Made by a program: the position numbers and the translations under genes | Assembly (NCBI RefSeq): GCF_039541915.1 | Contig: NZ_BAABHD010000032.1 | Coordinates: forward strand, 248,001 to 312,000 | From: Nibrella saemangeumensis | GTDB lineage: Bacteria > Bacteroidota > Bacteroidia > Cytophagales > Spirosomataceae | Length of the DNA: 64,000 nt | Reading direction: 5' to 3' | The notes under the pieces: model-generated | Databases searched by the model: none | Told to the model about the DNA's origin: nothing | What the model saw: only the letters and a program-made list of their open reading frames with translations | In this document: positions 55,765 through 64,000 of the stretch, in pieces | How the letters are laid out: every line of letters starts with the position of its first letter | Position numbering within the stretch: the first letter of the stretch is position 1

Positions 55765-57506
55765 CCGACCAGCAAGTCATACCCAGCAATCAGCCGAAGT
55801 CGGTAGCAACGTTCACCGTGCTGAGCGATGGCGACCCCCTGCCCGATAGTGTGAATGTGCTGAGCATGGTTGTGAACCGGGAGGTGAACCGATTGTCTTC
55901 GGCTACGCTTATTATTCAGGATGGGCAGGCATCGCAGCAGCGTTTCTCGGTGAGCAATGGTGAGCAGCTCATACCCGGCAGGAAAATTGAAATAAAGGCC
56001 GGGTACCGCAGCGACGAGGAAACCATCTTCAAAGGCGTGGTCATCCGGCATAGCATTAAAGTACGAAAAAACGTGTCCCTGCTGGTGGTGGAGTGCCGGC
56101 ACGAAGCGGTGAAGATGACGACCCAGCTTAGTAACGATTATTACCACGACCAGACCGATCTGGCCGTAGCGGAACAGTTGGTGCAGAAGTACGGCCTGAC
56201 CGCCGATGTGGATGGGGATACTCCGGCGCATAAAGAACTGGTGCAGTTCAATTGCACCGATTGGGATTATATGCTGTGCCGGGCCGAAGCCAACCGGTTG
56301 TGGGTCGTAACCGAGGACGACAAAGTAAGCATCAAGCCACCCGATTTTGAGCAGGAGCCGGTGCTGTCGGTGCAGTTCGGGGCAACGGTGAAAGAACTGG
56401 ATGCGGAAATCGACAGCCGGTTGCAGTACAGGCAGCTCAAGGCAGTAGGGTGGGACCCGGCCGAGCAAACGCTGATCGACGGCGTAGAGGCTACTATCCC
56501 GCCGGTTCCGGCGGCCGGAAATCTGGCGGCCGATATATTGGCCAATGTAACCGGTAGCGAGCCGTGGCAGTTGCGCCACCCGGCCCTGCCCGAACCCGAA
56601 CTGAAAGCCTGGGCCGATGCGGCTTTCCAGAAACAGCGGCTGAGCAAAATTCGCGGGCGCGTCCGTATCGACGGTACCCCTGAGCCGGTACCCGGCAAAG
56701 TTTTTCAACTATCCGGAGCGGGCGAGCGCTTTGAGGGCAAACTGATGATTACGGGTGTGCGCCATCAGTTGGAAAAAGGCAATTGGGAAACGATTATGCA
56801 ATTCGGCGAAGATCCGAAATGGTTCGCGCAGACCTTCAACGTTCCCCAACCACTTTCGGGCGCCCTGATACCGCCGGTGCAGGGGTTGCAAATCGGCATT
56901 GTTACGGACCTGGAAGACCCGGCGGGGGAAGACCGCATCCGGGTGCGCCTGCCTATGGTAAACGGGGCCGACGATGGTGCCTGGATGCGTATGGTGAGTC
57001 TGGATGCCGGTAAAGAACGAGGGTGGGTGGTTCGGCCCGAAATCGGCGATGAGGTAATGGTTGGGTTTCTGCTGAACGACCCCCGGCATGGCGTGGTGCT
57101 GGGTATGGTGCACAGCAGCAAAAATCCCGCGCCCATTCCGGCCAGCAACGACAATCACGAAAAGGGTTTTATTTCCCGCAGCGAACTGAAGGTACTGTTC
57201 AACGACGAAAAAAAGACAATTACCTTATCAACCCCGGCCGGCCACCAATTTATTCTGGACGATGACCAGCAGCGAATTACGCTGAAAGACAGTAATGGCA
57301 ACAAGCTGGTGATGGACCCCGACGGCATAACGGTAGAGAGTATAAAAAACCTGACGTTGAAAGCGGCCAGCAACACAAAGCTGGAAGCGGGTGCCAATGC
57401 CGAGTTGAAAGGTGGGGCACAAATGAAGGTAAGCGGTGGTGCCGGGGCCGAACTGTCGTCCGGAGCCAACACCGCCGTAAAAGGGGCAATGGTGCAAATC
57501 AATTGA
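55761..57506 (+). CDS. eCIS VgrG/Afp8-like spike protein
   Basis: A 581-aa spike trimer subunit. The N-terminal gp27-like part (about 1-350) is followed by a gp5 OB-fold (GIVTDLEDPAGEDRIRVRLP, then WVRPEIGDEVMVGFLLNDPR) and a repetitive C-terminal beta-helix (NLTLKAASNTKLEAGANAEL and similar Ala/Gly/Lys repeats). No extra catalytic domain at the C-terminus. The PAAR tip gene follows. Confidence 0.93.
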   Translation: MTDQQVIPSNQPKSVATFTVLSDGDPLPDSVNVLSMVVNREVNRLSSATLIIQDGQASQQRFSVSNGEQLIPGRKIEIKAGYRSDEETIFKGVVIRHSIKVRKNVSLLVVECRHEAVKMTTQLSNDYYHDQTDLAVAEQLVQKYGLTADVDGDTPAHKELVQFNCTDWDYMLCRAEANRLWVVTEDDKVSIKPPDFEQEPVLSVQFGATVKELDAEIDSRLQYRQLKAVGWDPAEQTLIDGVEATIPPVPAAGNLAADILANVTGSEPWQLRHPALPEPELKAWADAAFQKQRLSKIRGRVRIDGTPEPVPGKVFQLSGAGERFEGKLMITGVRHQLEKGNWETIMQFGEDPKWFAQTFNVPQPLSGALIPPVQGLQIGIVTDLEDPAGEDRIRVRLPMVNGADDGAWMRMVSLDAGKERGWVVRPEIGDEVMVGFLLNDPRHGVVLGMVHSSKNPAPIPASNDNHEKGFISRSELKVLFNDEKKTITLSTPAGHQFILDDDQQRITLKDSNGNKLVMDPDGITVESIKNLTLKAASNTKLEAGANAELKGGAQMKVSGGAGAELSSGANTAVKGAMVQIN

Positions 57507-57510
57507 TAGG

Positions 57511-57564
57511 TTCAGGTTCCAGGTTTAAGTTCGGAATGCACAAACCTGAAACCTGGAACCTGAA
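57511..57564. repeat. 16-bp inverted repeat from AGGTTC/ACCTG units between spike and PAAR genes
   Basis: ttcaggttccaggttt (57511-57526) and aaacctggaacctgaa (57549-57564) are perfect complements with a 22-nt spacer. Further copies of acctg/ggaacc follow. It occupies most of the 77-bp gap in an otherwise tightly packed operon. Confidence 0.65.
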
Positions 57565-57583
57565 ACCCGGAACCTATAGAATT

Positions 57584-57871
57584 ATGGCTCAACCCGCTGC
57601 CCGGCAAGGGGATATGCACGTTTGCCCGATGGTGACGGGCACGGTACCGCACGTGGGCGGACCTATTATGCTGGGCTGCCCGACGGTGACTATCGGGGGT
57701 GTACCCGCAGCAAGAGTGGGTGATTTAGTCAGTTGTGCCGGGCCACCCGACAGCATTGTGGCCGGATCGGCAACCGTAACCATTGGCGGTATGCCAGCCG
57801 CCAGGATGGGGGATCCTACCGCGCACGGAGGCTCAATTCTGTTGGGCCATCCAACGGTGCTGATCGGATAG
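57584..57871 (+). CDS. PAAR-domain spike tip protein
   Basis: A 95-aa PAAR protein from ATG 57584; a frame open from 57503 would run through an inverted repeat and has no family features before MAQPAARQGDMHVCPM. The PAAR repeats VTIGGVPAARVGD and VTIGGMPAARMGD are obvious, as are the HVCP, GCPT, SCAG and AHGG positions expected to bind the tip metal. It should sharpen the spike. No toxin domain is fused. Confidence 0.92.
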   Translation: MAQPAARQGDMHVCPMVTGTVPHVGGPIMLGCPTVTIGGVPAARVGDLVSCAGPPDSIVAGSATVTIGGMPAARMGDPTAHGGSILLGHPTVLIG

Positions 57872-57932
57872 GTTTTATCGGACGTTTAGCCTTGTACCTG
57901 TTTCCAAACAGCCTTAAACTTCATACTAAACA

Positions 57933-58373
57933 ATGGCTGCGAACGACTTCATTGGTAAAGGATGGAGCTTTCCACCGAGTTTTAATCCAGCCTTGCCCGG
58001 CGTGGAAATGACCGAACAATACCTGGATATCCAGCGAAGTCTGGAGATCCTGCTTACCACGCGCCTTGGCGAGCGGGTAATGCAGCCTAAGTACGGCTGT
58101 CATATGGAAGAACTCTTATTTGAAAGTCTGAATACGGGGGCAAAGACGCTGATTAAAGACCGGATTGAAACCGCCATTCTGTATTTCGAGCCGCGTATTG
58201 AAGCTAAGAGGATTGAGGTAGACGATTCACAACAGAATGAAGGCGTCATTTTTATCCGGATTGAGTACCTAGTCAGTGCCACCAACAGCCGGTTCAACTT
58301 TGTCTTTCCGTTCTACCGGAATGAAGCCACCGAAATGAATATCCTGACCACTAACCACCCGCTTGCCCAGTAA
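57933..58373 (+). CDS. eCIS baseplate wedge protein, GPW/gp25 family (Afp9-like)
   Basis: A 146-aa protein with the gp25 signature: FIGKGWSFPPSFNP, then IQRSLEILLTTRLGERVMQPKYGC and LIKDRIETAILYFEPRIE. It starts baseplate assembly around the spike. The N-terminal part resembles Afp9. It starts after a 61-bp gap and ends 3 bp before the next gene. Confidence 0.93.
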   Translation: MAANDFIGKGWSFPPSFNPALPGVEMTEQYLDIQRSLEILLTTRLGERVMQPKYGCHMEELLFESLNTGAKTLIKDRIETAILYFEPRIEAKRIEVDDSQQNEGVIFIRIEYLVSATNSRFNFVFPFYRNEATEMNILTTNHPLAQ

Positions 58374-58376
58374 TCC

Positions 58377-61300
58377 ATGGCCGACTGCAGTCAACATAAA
58401 AATCCCCTACAGCGCAGTGGCACCAGCCAGAGCGGGCGTAGTCTGCCGGCGCTTGATCCGCTGTCGGCGCCGGTGGTCGATAAAACCCCGGCCGACTGGA
58501 TGGTGTGGGCCGCGCAACTGGCGCAGTCGGTAAAGTATTATAACCTGATCAACGAGGTGAGTGGGTCAATGCAGCCCTTCTTCGGAATGGACATTGCCGC
58601 CCGGCTGGCTCACTTGACGACTCATGCCCCCGATACCCTGCCCCATTTTTTTCGGGAACAGTTGAACATCCTTTACGAAAACGATAACGCGTCCAACGAA
58701 TCCCTTCTGAAGCAAACTTTTACGGGTCTGTTCGATGTGGTGTTTTCGTATGTATATGCCGTTGACCAGCAGTTGCGCTACACAACCGAGGCCGAAGATT
58801 TTGCGTTTCAATTACAGAATCACGCCCGTCAGCAACTGCGCTCCATCACCGAACGGGCACTGGCTTACTATAAAGGTGCCAAAGCCGAAGGTTTGCTCGA
58901 AGCCGGCTCAAGACTTGGTCTAACGATTTTTCACCAGCCTGTAGCCACGGCCGACCTGGTTTTGGGGCAGGAATTCGACGCCGGCCGATGGGCTTTGGGC
59001 GCTACCTGGTCCACCTGGCAGGCGAGTGTAGCGGCCGACACTACCTTGTTTGGTACGGTAGCTGTTACGGTGGCCGGGAAAATTCAGCAGGCCGCTCATC
59101 ATAACTTTTTCACCGGCCTGCTCGACCAGGTCAGTGCCTCATCAGCGTTTGTCGTAGCCCTCGCGCAACAGGCTATTACCCGAATGATCACCGACTGGCC
59201 GAACCATCAGCCGCACTACACGCTGTTTCTCACCCACGTTCATCTGCTGGAAGCGACCCGCAAGGCCATGAATGGTCTGACGGGCCGGCACCTGGACTTT
59301 TACTACGAGCGGGTGTTGCGTATGCGCCGGCAACCGGCACAGGCCGACCGGGCTTACATGGCACTGGAACTGAGCAAGACCGTAACGAAATGGGTGCTGA
59401 AACAAGGCACTTCTTTTGTGGGAGGAAAAGACGCTGCGGGTAATCCGATCCTGTATGAGTCGGTGCGGGAAACGGTGCTGAACAAAGCCGTTGTAAAGCA
59501 TCTCATGGCCGTTTACGCAGCCGATGTTACCGATAACTTGTCGGGCGTGATAAACGAAGGCCGTCTGTTTGCGGCTCCCGTAGCTAACTCCGCCGATGGT
59601 ATTGGTGCTCCCTTATCAACCACGCTTAAGGAATGGCATCCCTTCTATAACAAAACTTACCAGAATGGAACGCTTCAAGCCATTAACATGCCCAGGGCGC
59701 AGATTGGTTTTGCGGTAGCCTCGCACTATCTGCGCCTGAAGGAAGGCAACCGGCAGATTACCTTACGCTTCGACCTCAGCACCGATAGTGCACTTACCGG
59801 TAAAGAACTCGACCTGTGGGTAACTGCCGAAAAAGGCTGGTTGCCGATCACGAGTACCGTAGCTATTCAGACCAGCTACCTGAAAAGTACCGCCACCACG
59901 GCCGCCCAGGTGAGTTTCACCGTGCCGGGCGACCAACCCGCTATAACGCCGTATAATCCAGGCGTACACGGCTATTCGCTGACGACTACGGAACCGGTCG
60001 TAAAGATGCTGCTGCGGCATACCGATAGCGTGGCCTATGCGTATGCCAGTCTGTCCGATGTGCAGATTTCGCAAGTAGAGATTGAGGTAACCGTAGGGTC
60101 GGTAAACGGTACTTACGATACGGGTGGTCTGAAAGATCTGGAACTGCATAACGACTTTGGGCAGCTTAATCCTGCCAAGCCCTTCCAGCCCTGGGGACCG
60201 GAACCGACCATTGGTAACTCGTTTATTGTCGGCAGCGATGAAGTATTCTACAAGCCCGGCGCAACGATACAGCTCAATCTGGAATGGAAAGACTTGCCGG
60301 CCGATGCGGGAGCCATCGATTTTGATTACTACAGCGGCAGTTTGGATTACGGTACCACCGACGGCCCGTCGTACTATCCAGCCTGCACCATAGCGGCCCT
60401 TGAAAAAGGCCAATGGATTCAGAAAAGCAATAGCAGCTATCTTTTTGCCGACAGCGCCGGGAAGCCGTTGCCGACCGATACGGAAACAGTCGCGTTAAGC
60501 ACAGAAGCCGCTTTCCTGGGTAAAGACGAGCCTTATCCCGGCTATTCGGCTAACTCTACGAAAGGCTACCTGCAATTCAGGTTAAAAAATGATTTCGGCC
60601 ATCGCAATTACCGGAGCGCGCTCACGTACTACCTGATCGAGAAAGCGAGGGGGAACACGAGCCTCAGTGAGCCGGTGCCGCCGTATCAACCGGTGCTGCA
60701 GTCCCTGTTTCTGAGCTACACGGCCAGTTGTCGGTCCAGCCTGAACACGGCTACCGGTTTTGATAACCGCCCGTTGCAGTTCTTTCATCTTGCTCCCTTT
60801 GGCGAGGCCGAACAACACGCGTCAATAATACCCGGTAATCTGCGGTTGCTTCCGCCACTGGCGGTGACCAGTCCTCCTTTTAAAGCGCAGGGTGAACTGT
60901 ACATCGGTCTGGAAAACGGGCAAGGCGGAGATACCGTATCCCTGCTGTTTCAGCTTATGGAGGGCAGTGAAAATCCCCTTCAGGAAAAGCCCGAGCCGCA
61001 TCTGAGGTGGTACTATCTGAAAAATAATGTCTGGACAACCCTTGCTAGCAACCAGGTGGGCGATAATACAAGTCAGTTGGTTCAGTCGGGCCTGATTGAC
61101 ATTACCCTGCCGACCGATGCGAACACCACAAATACAGTTATGCCGTCGGGGTGTATCTGGCTAAAGGCTAATGTGGAGCATATGCCCGATGCCGTAGCCA
61201 AAATCATCGGTATTCATCCAAACGCGGTGGAGGTGGTTCGACGGATGGAATCCGTACTGCCTACCGAGCTGCCGCTGTTACCGGCGGGAAGTATCAGTAA

Positions 61301-62105
61301 GCTTCAGACGCCCGACGTGGCTGTGAAAAAGGTCATACAGCCCTACGCGACTTTTGGGGGTAAGCCGGTCGAAGGCGGAGTCGCGTTTTATCAGCGGGTG
61401 TCGGAGCGGCTTCGGCATAAAAACCGGGCCATCACCATCTGGGATTACGAACACCTGGTGTTGCAGGCGTTTCCGGAAATCTACAAAGTGAAATGCCTGA
61501 ACCACGCCAGAATTGCGGGGAGCGTGGCGGAGGGGAACCTGGAGTACAACGAGGTGGCACCGGGTCACATCACCATCATCACCATTCCAAGCCTCCAGCA
61601 CCGCAACGACATCGACCCCCTGAAACCCTATACCAAAAAGAGCCTGCTCCGGCGTATTGAAGAGTTCCTGCGGGCGCGGACGTCCTGTCACGTAAAGCTC
61701 GCAGCCGCCCAGCCACAGTTTGAGGAGGTGCGCGTGGCCTGTACGGTGGTGCTGACCGACGGCTACGAGGATGTGCTGTATTACGGGCAAACCCTGCAGC
61801 AGGAGGTCACTCAGTTTCTGAGTCCGTGGGCTTACGGAGGAGCAAAAGATATTGAGTTCGGCGGGCGCATTCACAAATCGGTACTGATTGACTTTATTGA
61901 GGAACGCCCCTACGTGGAGTACCTGACTAATTTTCAACTCTTCCATACACCCGGCGAAGGCACCACAGAAAGCAGTGATGTAGAGGAGGCAGTAGCCTCA
62001 ACGGCGCGCTCTATCCTGGTATCGGCGGCTGCCGTGCGGCACCAGTTTTCTGTCCAGTTAAAAGCAGCCCTTATACCCCAGCCCGACCCTTGTCCTGATG
62101 AATAA
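58377..62105 (+). CDS. eCIS baseplate J-like wedge protein (Afp11-like)
   Basis: A 1242-aa protein, the largest in the cluster. The last 300 residues carry the gpJ/gp47 mark (RVSERLRHKNRAITIWDYEHLV, then FPEIYKVKCLNH). The first part begins MADCSQHKNPLQRSGTSQSG and continues with large beta regions. Afp11 homologs make the outer baseplate ring with Afp12. It overlaps the next gene by 8 nt. No enzyme motif is seen. Confidence 0.88.
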   Translation: MADCSQHKNPLQRSGTSQSGRSLPALDPLSAPVVDKTPADWMVWAAQLAQSVKYYNLINEVSGSMQPFFGMDIAARLAHLTTHAPDTLPHFFREQLNILYENDNASNESLLKQTFTGLFDVVFSYVYAVDQQLRYTTEAEDFAFQLQNHARQQLRSITERALAYYKGAKAEGLLEAGSRLGLTIFHQPVATADLVLGQEFDAGRWALGATWSTWQASVAADTTLFGTVAVTVAGKIQQAAHHNFFTGLLDQVSASSAFVVALAQQAITRMITDWPNHQPHYTLFLTHVHLLEATRKAMNGLTGRHLDFYYERVLRMRRQPAQADRAYMALELSKTVTKWVLKQGTSFVGGKDAAGNPILYESVRETVLNKAVVKHLMAVYAADVTDNLSGVINEGRLFAAPVANSADGIGAPLSTTLKEWHPFYNKTYQNGTLQAINMPRAQIGFAVASHYLRLKEGNRQITLRFDLSTDSALTGKELDLWVTAEKGWLPITSTVAIQTSYLKSTATTAAQVSFTVPGDQPAITPYNPGVHGYSLTTTEPVVKMLLRHTDSVAYAYASLSDVQISQVEIEVTVGSVNGTYDTGGLKDLELHNDFGQLNPAKPFQPWGPEPTIGNSFIVGSDEVFYKPGATIQLNLEWKDLPADAGAIDFDYYSGSLDYGTTDGPSYYPACTIAALEKGQWIQKSNSSYLFADSAGKPLPTDTETVALSTEAAFLGKDEPYPGYSANSTKGYLQFRLKNDFGHRNYRSALTYYLIEKARGNTSLSEPVPPYQPVLQSLFLSYTASCRSSLNTATGFDNRPLQFFHLAPFGEAEQHASIIPGNLRLLPPLAVTSPPFKAQGELYIGLENGQGGDTVSLLFQLMEGSENPLQEKPEPHLRWYYLKNNVWTTLASNQVGDNTSQLVQSGLIDITLPTDANTTNTVMPSGCIWLKANVEHMPDAVAKIIGIHPNAVEVVRRMESVLPTELPLLPAGSISKLQTPDVAVKKVIQPYATFGGKPVEGGVAFYQRVSERLRHKNRAITIWDYEHLVLQAFPEIYKVKCLNHARIAGSVAEGNLEYNEVAPGHITIITIPSLQHRNDIDPLKPYTKKSLLRRIEEFLRARTSCHVKLAAAQPQFEEVRVACTVVLTDGYEDVLYYGQTLQQEVTQFLSPWAYGGAKDIEFGGRIHKSVLIDFIEERPYVEYLTNFQLFHTPGEGTTESSDVEEAVASTARSILVSAAAVRHQFSVQLKAALIPQPDPCPDE

Positions 62106-64000
62106 CGCGCCCACCATACCCAAACACCCAAAGCTAAGCGAAGCAGAAGACTATACCCTCCTGCGCCAGCGGGGTATTGAGCTGATTCAGCAATTAGGGA
62201 GCGCGCTCTGGACCGACTACAACATTCACGACCCCGGCATTACACTGCTAGAACTGCTCTGCTACGCCCAAACCGAACTTGGCTATCAACTGGGCTTTTC
62301 CATTGAAGACCTGCTGGCGCTGTTCCCCGGTCAGCAACTTAACTTCGATGAGCAGACGTTCTACACCGCCCGGACCATGCTGACGGTTAACCCGTGGACC
62401 ACGAATGACTTTCGCAAGCAGCTCATCGACCCGATGGGCGTGCGAAACGCCTGGCTGGAATGCAGACAGTGCAGTTGTGATTTTACTCTTTACGCCAATT
62501 GCCTCAAAAGCGTATTGCAGTACGAAAAGACGGAGCATCCGGTGCGCATTAGAGGGTTCTATGATGTGTTGCTGGAACTGGACAGCGATGCAGTGAACGG
62601 CGACCTTAACAGCGGAAAAGTATTCAACCGGCTGACGTTTGTGTCTGGGGGACTATTCACCAACGCGACGGTGGAACTGCGCTTTCCGCCCTGGCACCAG
62701 GCCGCAGCGAGCATCGACAAGTTCTCATCGTTTATTAAACCAAAGAGCTTTCTGGAACCAAACGGCATTACCATCGTGTCCATCTCGGGTAATCCGCTCC
62801 AGACCGTCGACGTGCCGGACGAACAGCTCTACAAGGCGTTACGTAATCCGCTCTACGCGACGGTAGAGATAAGCTTCCACGCCATTGGCGGAGCACCGCT
62901 GCAAACCACTACCTTGAAAAACGTACCCTTGAAGGTATGGTACCGCAACGACGAAGACCGCAAAGCCATTACGGTAGCGCAACTCCGGGCCATGCTGGCC
63001 GATACATCAAAGCTGAGCGTGGTGAACCGTTATCTGGCGCAGTTAAAGGCAGCCGCCGGCGTAGTTGAAGCGGCTACGGTCGCTCTGCACCAGCACCGCA
63101 ACCTGGCCGAAGACTACTGCACCATCAGCACCGTTCCGGTGGAGGACGTTGCTGTTTGCGCCGACATTGAGATGAGTGCCGAGGCTGATATTGAAGCCGT
63201 ACTGGGACAGGCTTATTGGCTCATTGATCAGTATATGAGTCCAATCGTGCCGTTCTATACCCTGCAGCAGCTACTCGACCGAAATACGCCTGCCGAAGAC
63301 ATCTTTCATGGACCGAAGCTGAACCACGGCTTTATTCTGGATGCCGACCTGGACAAGGCGCAGCTTAAGACTAAACTGTTTACGTCGGACATCATCAACC
63401 TGCTGATGGATATACCAGGTATTACGGCCGTAAAGAATATTACGCTGGCTCGCTACAACGCCGTCGGTAAACTGGTCGAATCACAGCCGTGGGAGTTGGC
63501 TGTAACGCCCGGTCACCAGCCACGCTTTTACATTCACGCGTCGAAAGTACTGGTGTACAAAAACGGGCTGCCATTTCTGCCCGACCCTGATGAATTAAAC
63601 GATACATTACTGCTCTGGAAAGGGCGTAATGCGCAGAACAAGCTTATTCAGCCCCAGAACGACTTACCCGTACCCGTAGGCGCCTACGTAGACCTGGAAA
63701 CCTACTATCCTGTGCAGTATGCGCTGCCCGAAACCTACGGCGTGGGACCGCACGGGCTACCTAATCCGGTCAGTGATGCGCGCCGGGCGCAGGCTAAGCA
63801 GCTAAAAGCCTATCTGCTGGTGTTTGAGCACCTGCTGGCCACGTATGTACAGCAACTGAACCACTTCCGCGATCTGCTCAGCATCAACCCGGCGGTGCAG
63901 CATACCTACTTTGCCTACGTGTTTCGGGAGGATGTACTGGCAGGAGTTGATAACCTCTACAACAGCGTTACCGAACAGTCATTGGTAAATTTACTGGAAG
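62098..64000 (+). CDS. eCIS baseplate protein, Afp12-like (3' truncated by window)
   Basis: A frame starts at ATG 62098 (8 nt inside the previous gene) and remains open to the window end, giving 634 residues so far. It opens with MNNAPTIPKHPKLSEAEDYT, and LWTDYNIHDPGITLLELLCY at about residues 40-60 is the kind of 'DPGITLLE' block found near the start of baseplate J-like and Afp12-like proteins. The overlap and order place it as the second baseplate arm protein. The full length and any downstream cargo, tape-measure and ATPase genes lie outside. Confidence 0.85.
   Translation, partial: MNNAPTIPKHPKLSEAEDYTLLRQRGIELIQQLGSALWTDYNIHDPGITLLELLCYAQTELGYQLGFSIEDLLALFPGQQLNFDEQTFYTARTMLTVNPWTTNDFRKQLIDPMGVRNAWLECRQCSCDFTLYANCLKSVLQYEKTEHPVRIRGFYDVLLELDSDAVNGDLNSGKVFNRLTFVSGGLFTNATVELRFPPWHQAAASIDKFSSFIKPKSFLEPNGITIVSISGNPLQTVDVPDEQLYKALRNPLYATVEISFHAIGGAPLQTTTLKNVPLKVWYRNDEDRKAITVAQLRAMLADTSKLSVVNRYLAQLKAAAGVVEAATVALHQHRNLAEDYCTISTVPVEDVAVCADIEMSAEADIEAVLGQAYWLIDQYMSPIVPFYTLQQLLDRNTPAEDIFHGPKLNHGFILDADLDKAQLKTKLFTSDIINLLMDIPGITAVKNITLARYNAVGKLVESQPWELAVTPGHQPRFYIHASKVLVYKNGLPFLPDPDELNDTLLLWKGRNAQNKLIQPQNDLPVPVGAYVDLETYYPVQYALPETYGVGPHGLPNPVSDARRAQAKQLKAYLLVFEHLLATYVQQLNHFRDLLSINPAVQHTYFAYVFREDVLAGVDNLYNSVTEQSLVNLLE

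Noticed and set aside
50070..64000. Possible prophage
   Set aside because: No capsid, terminase or integrase in the window; cap, LysM-type tube protein, PAAR and DUF5908 match eCIS clusters rather than phages. Genes to the right could still change this.
1..64000. CRISPR arrays, tRNA or rRNA genes, complete insertion sequences with transposases
   Set aside because: I saw no spaced direct-repeat array, cloverleaf, rRNA stretch or transposase frame on either strand.

Overview
The window looks like chromosomal DNA of a Bacteroidota bacterium, most likely a Cytophagales member close to Spirosoma. This rests on the mix of families: Wzi-type capsule proteins, a two-component-propeller sensor kinase, LytS/LytTR pairs, many secreted glycosidases, a GTG-started NtrC gene behind a Bacteroidota-type TAnnTTTG box, and a DUF4255/DUF5908 contractile injection cluster. 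The genus is inferred and was not searched. No rRNA, tRNA or CRISPR array was seen.

Layout. 0-4.6 kb is the end of an exopolysaccharide locus (tail of a glycosyltransferase, WecG/TagA transferase, UDP-glucuronate decarboxylase-like SDR, acyltransferase, Wzi-like outer-membrane protein). 4.8-8.5 kb has a nucleoside hydrolase, a DUF2892/SRPBCC protein, a zinc alcohol dehydrogenase and a small membrane protein. 8.6-11.5 kb holds a secreted GH5-like hydrolase flanked by two direct copies of a palindromic repeat. 11.5-18 kb is a potassium unit: NtrC-type regulator, HAMP/PAS histidine kinase, Kup transporter and a porin. 18-29.3 kb carries a GH2 glycosidase, a GntP permease, a DPP-IV-like S9 peptidase, an M1 peptidase and a 1052-aa hybrid propeller/histidine kinase. 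29.7-33 kb is a minus-strand hydroxyproline-type catabolic operon (oxidase, epimerase, DHDPS-like deaminase). 33-38.2 kb has a GH2-like lipoprotein divergent from a cellulose-synthase-like transferase fused to a GH26 domain, then a YihY/BrkB protein. 38.2-48.6 kb is ordinary accessory content: sialidase-like protein, nitroreductase-like Acg protein, vanadium-haloperoxidase-like PAP2 protein, LytS/LytTR pair, a second LytS, a VOC protein and a class C beta-lactamase-like hydrolase.

48.7-49.6 kb is a decayed TonB-dependent-receptor-type pseudogene. After about 500 bp of AT-richer DNA, an extracellular contractile injection system (eCIS, Afp/PVC/MAC-like) runs rightward from 50.07 kb to beyond the window end: DUF4255 cap protein, an unrecognised 395-aa protein, one sheath, two tubes, DUF5908, LysM tube protein, VgrG/Afp8 spike, PAAR tip, gp25 baseplate, Afp11/gpJ-like baseplate and a truncated Afp12-like baseplate gene. 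The tape measure, AAA+ ATPase, fibres and payloads must lie to the right. This is the most notable system in the window. The eCIS class is known; the 395-aa protein is the part I cannot assign.

Recurrent small structures are also notable. Several gaps inside otherwise tight operons hold low-complexity inverted repeats, and several gene ends have clear stem-loop terminators.
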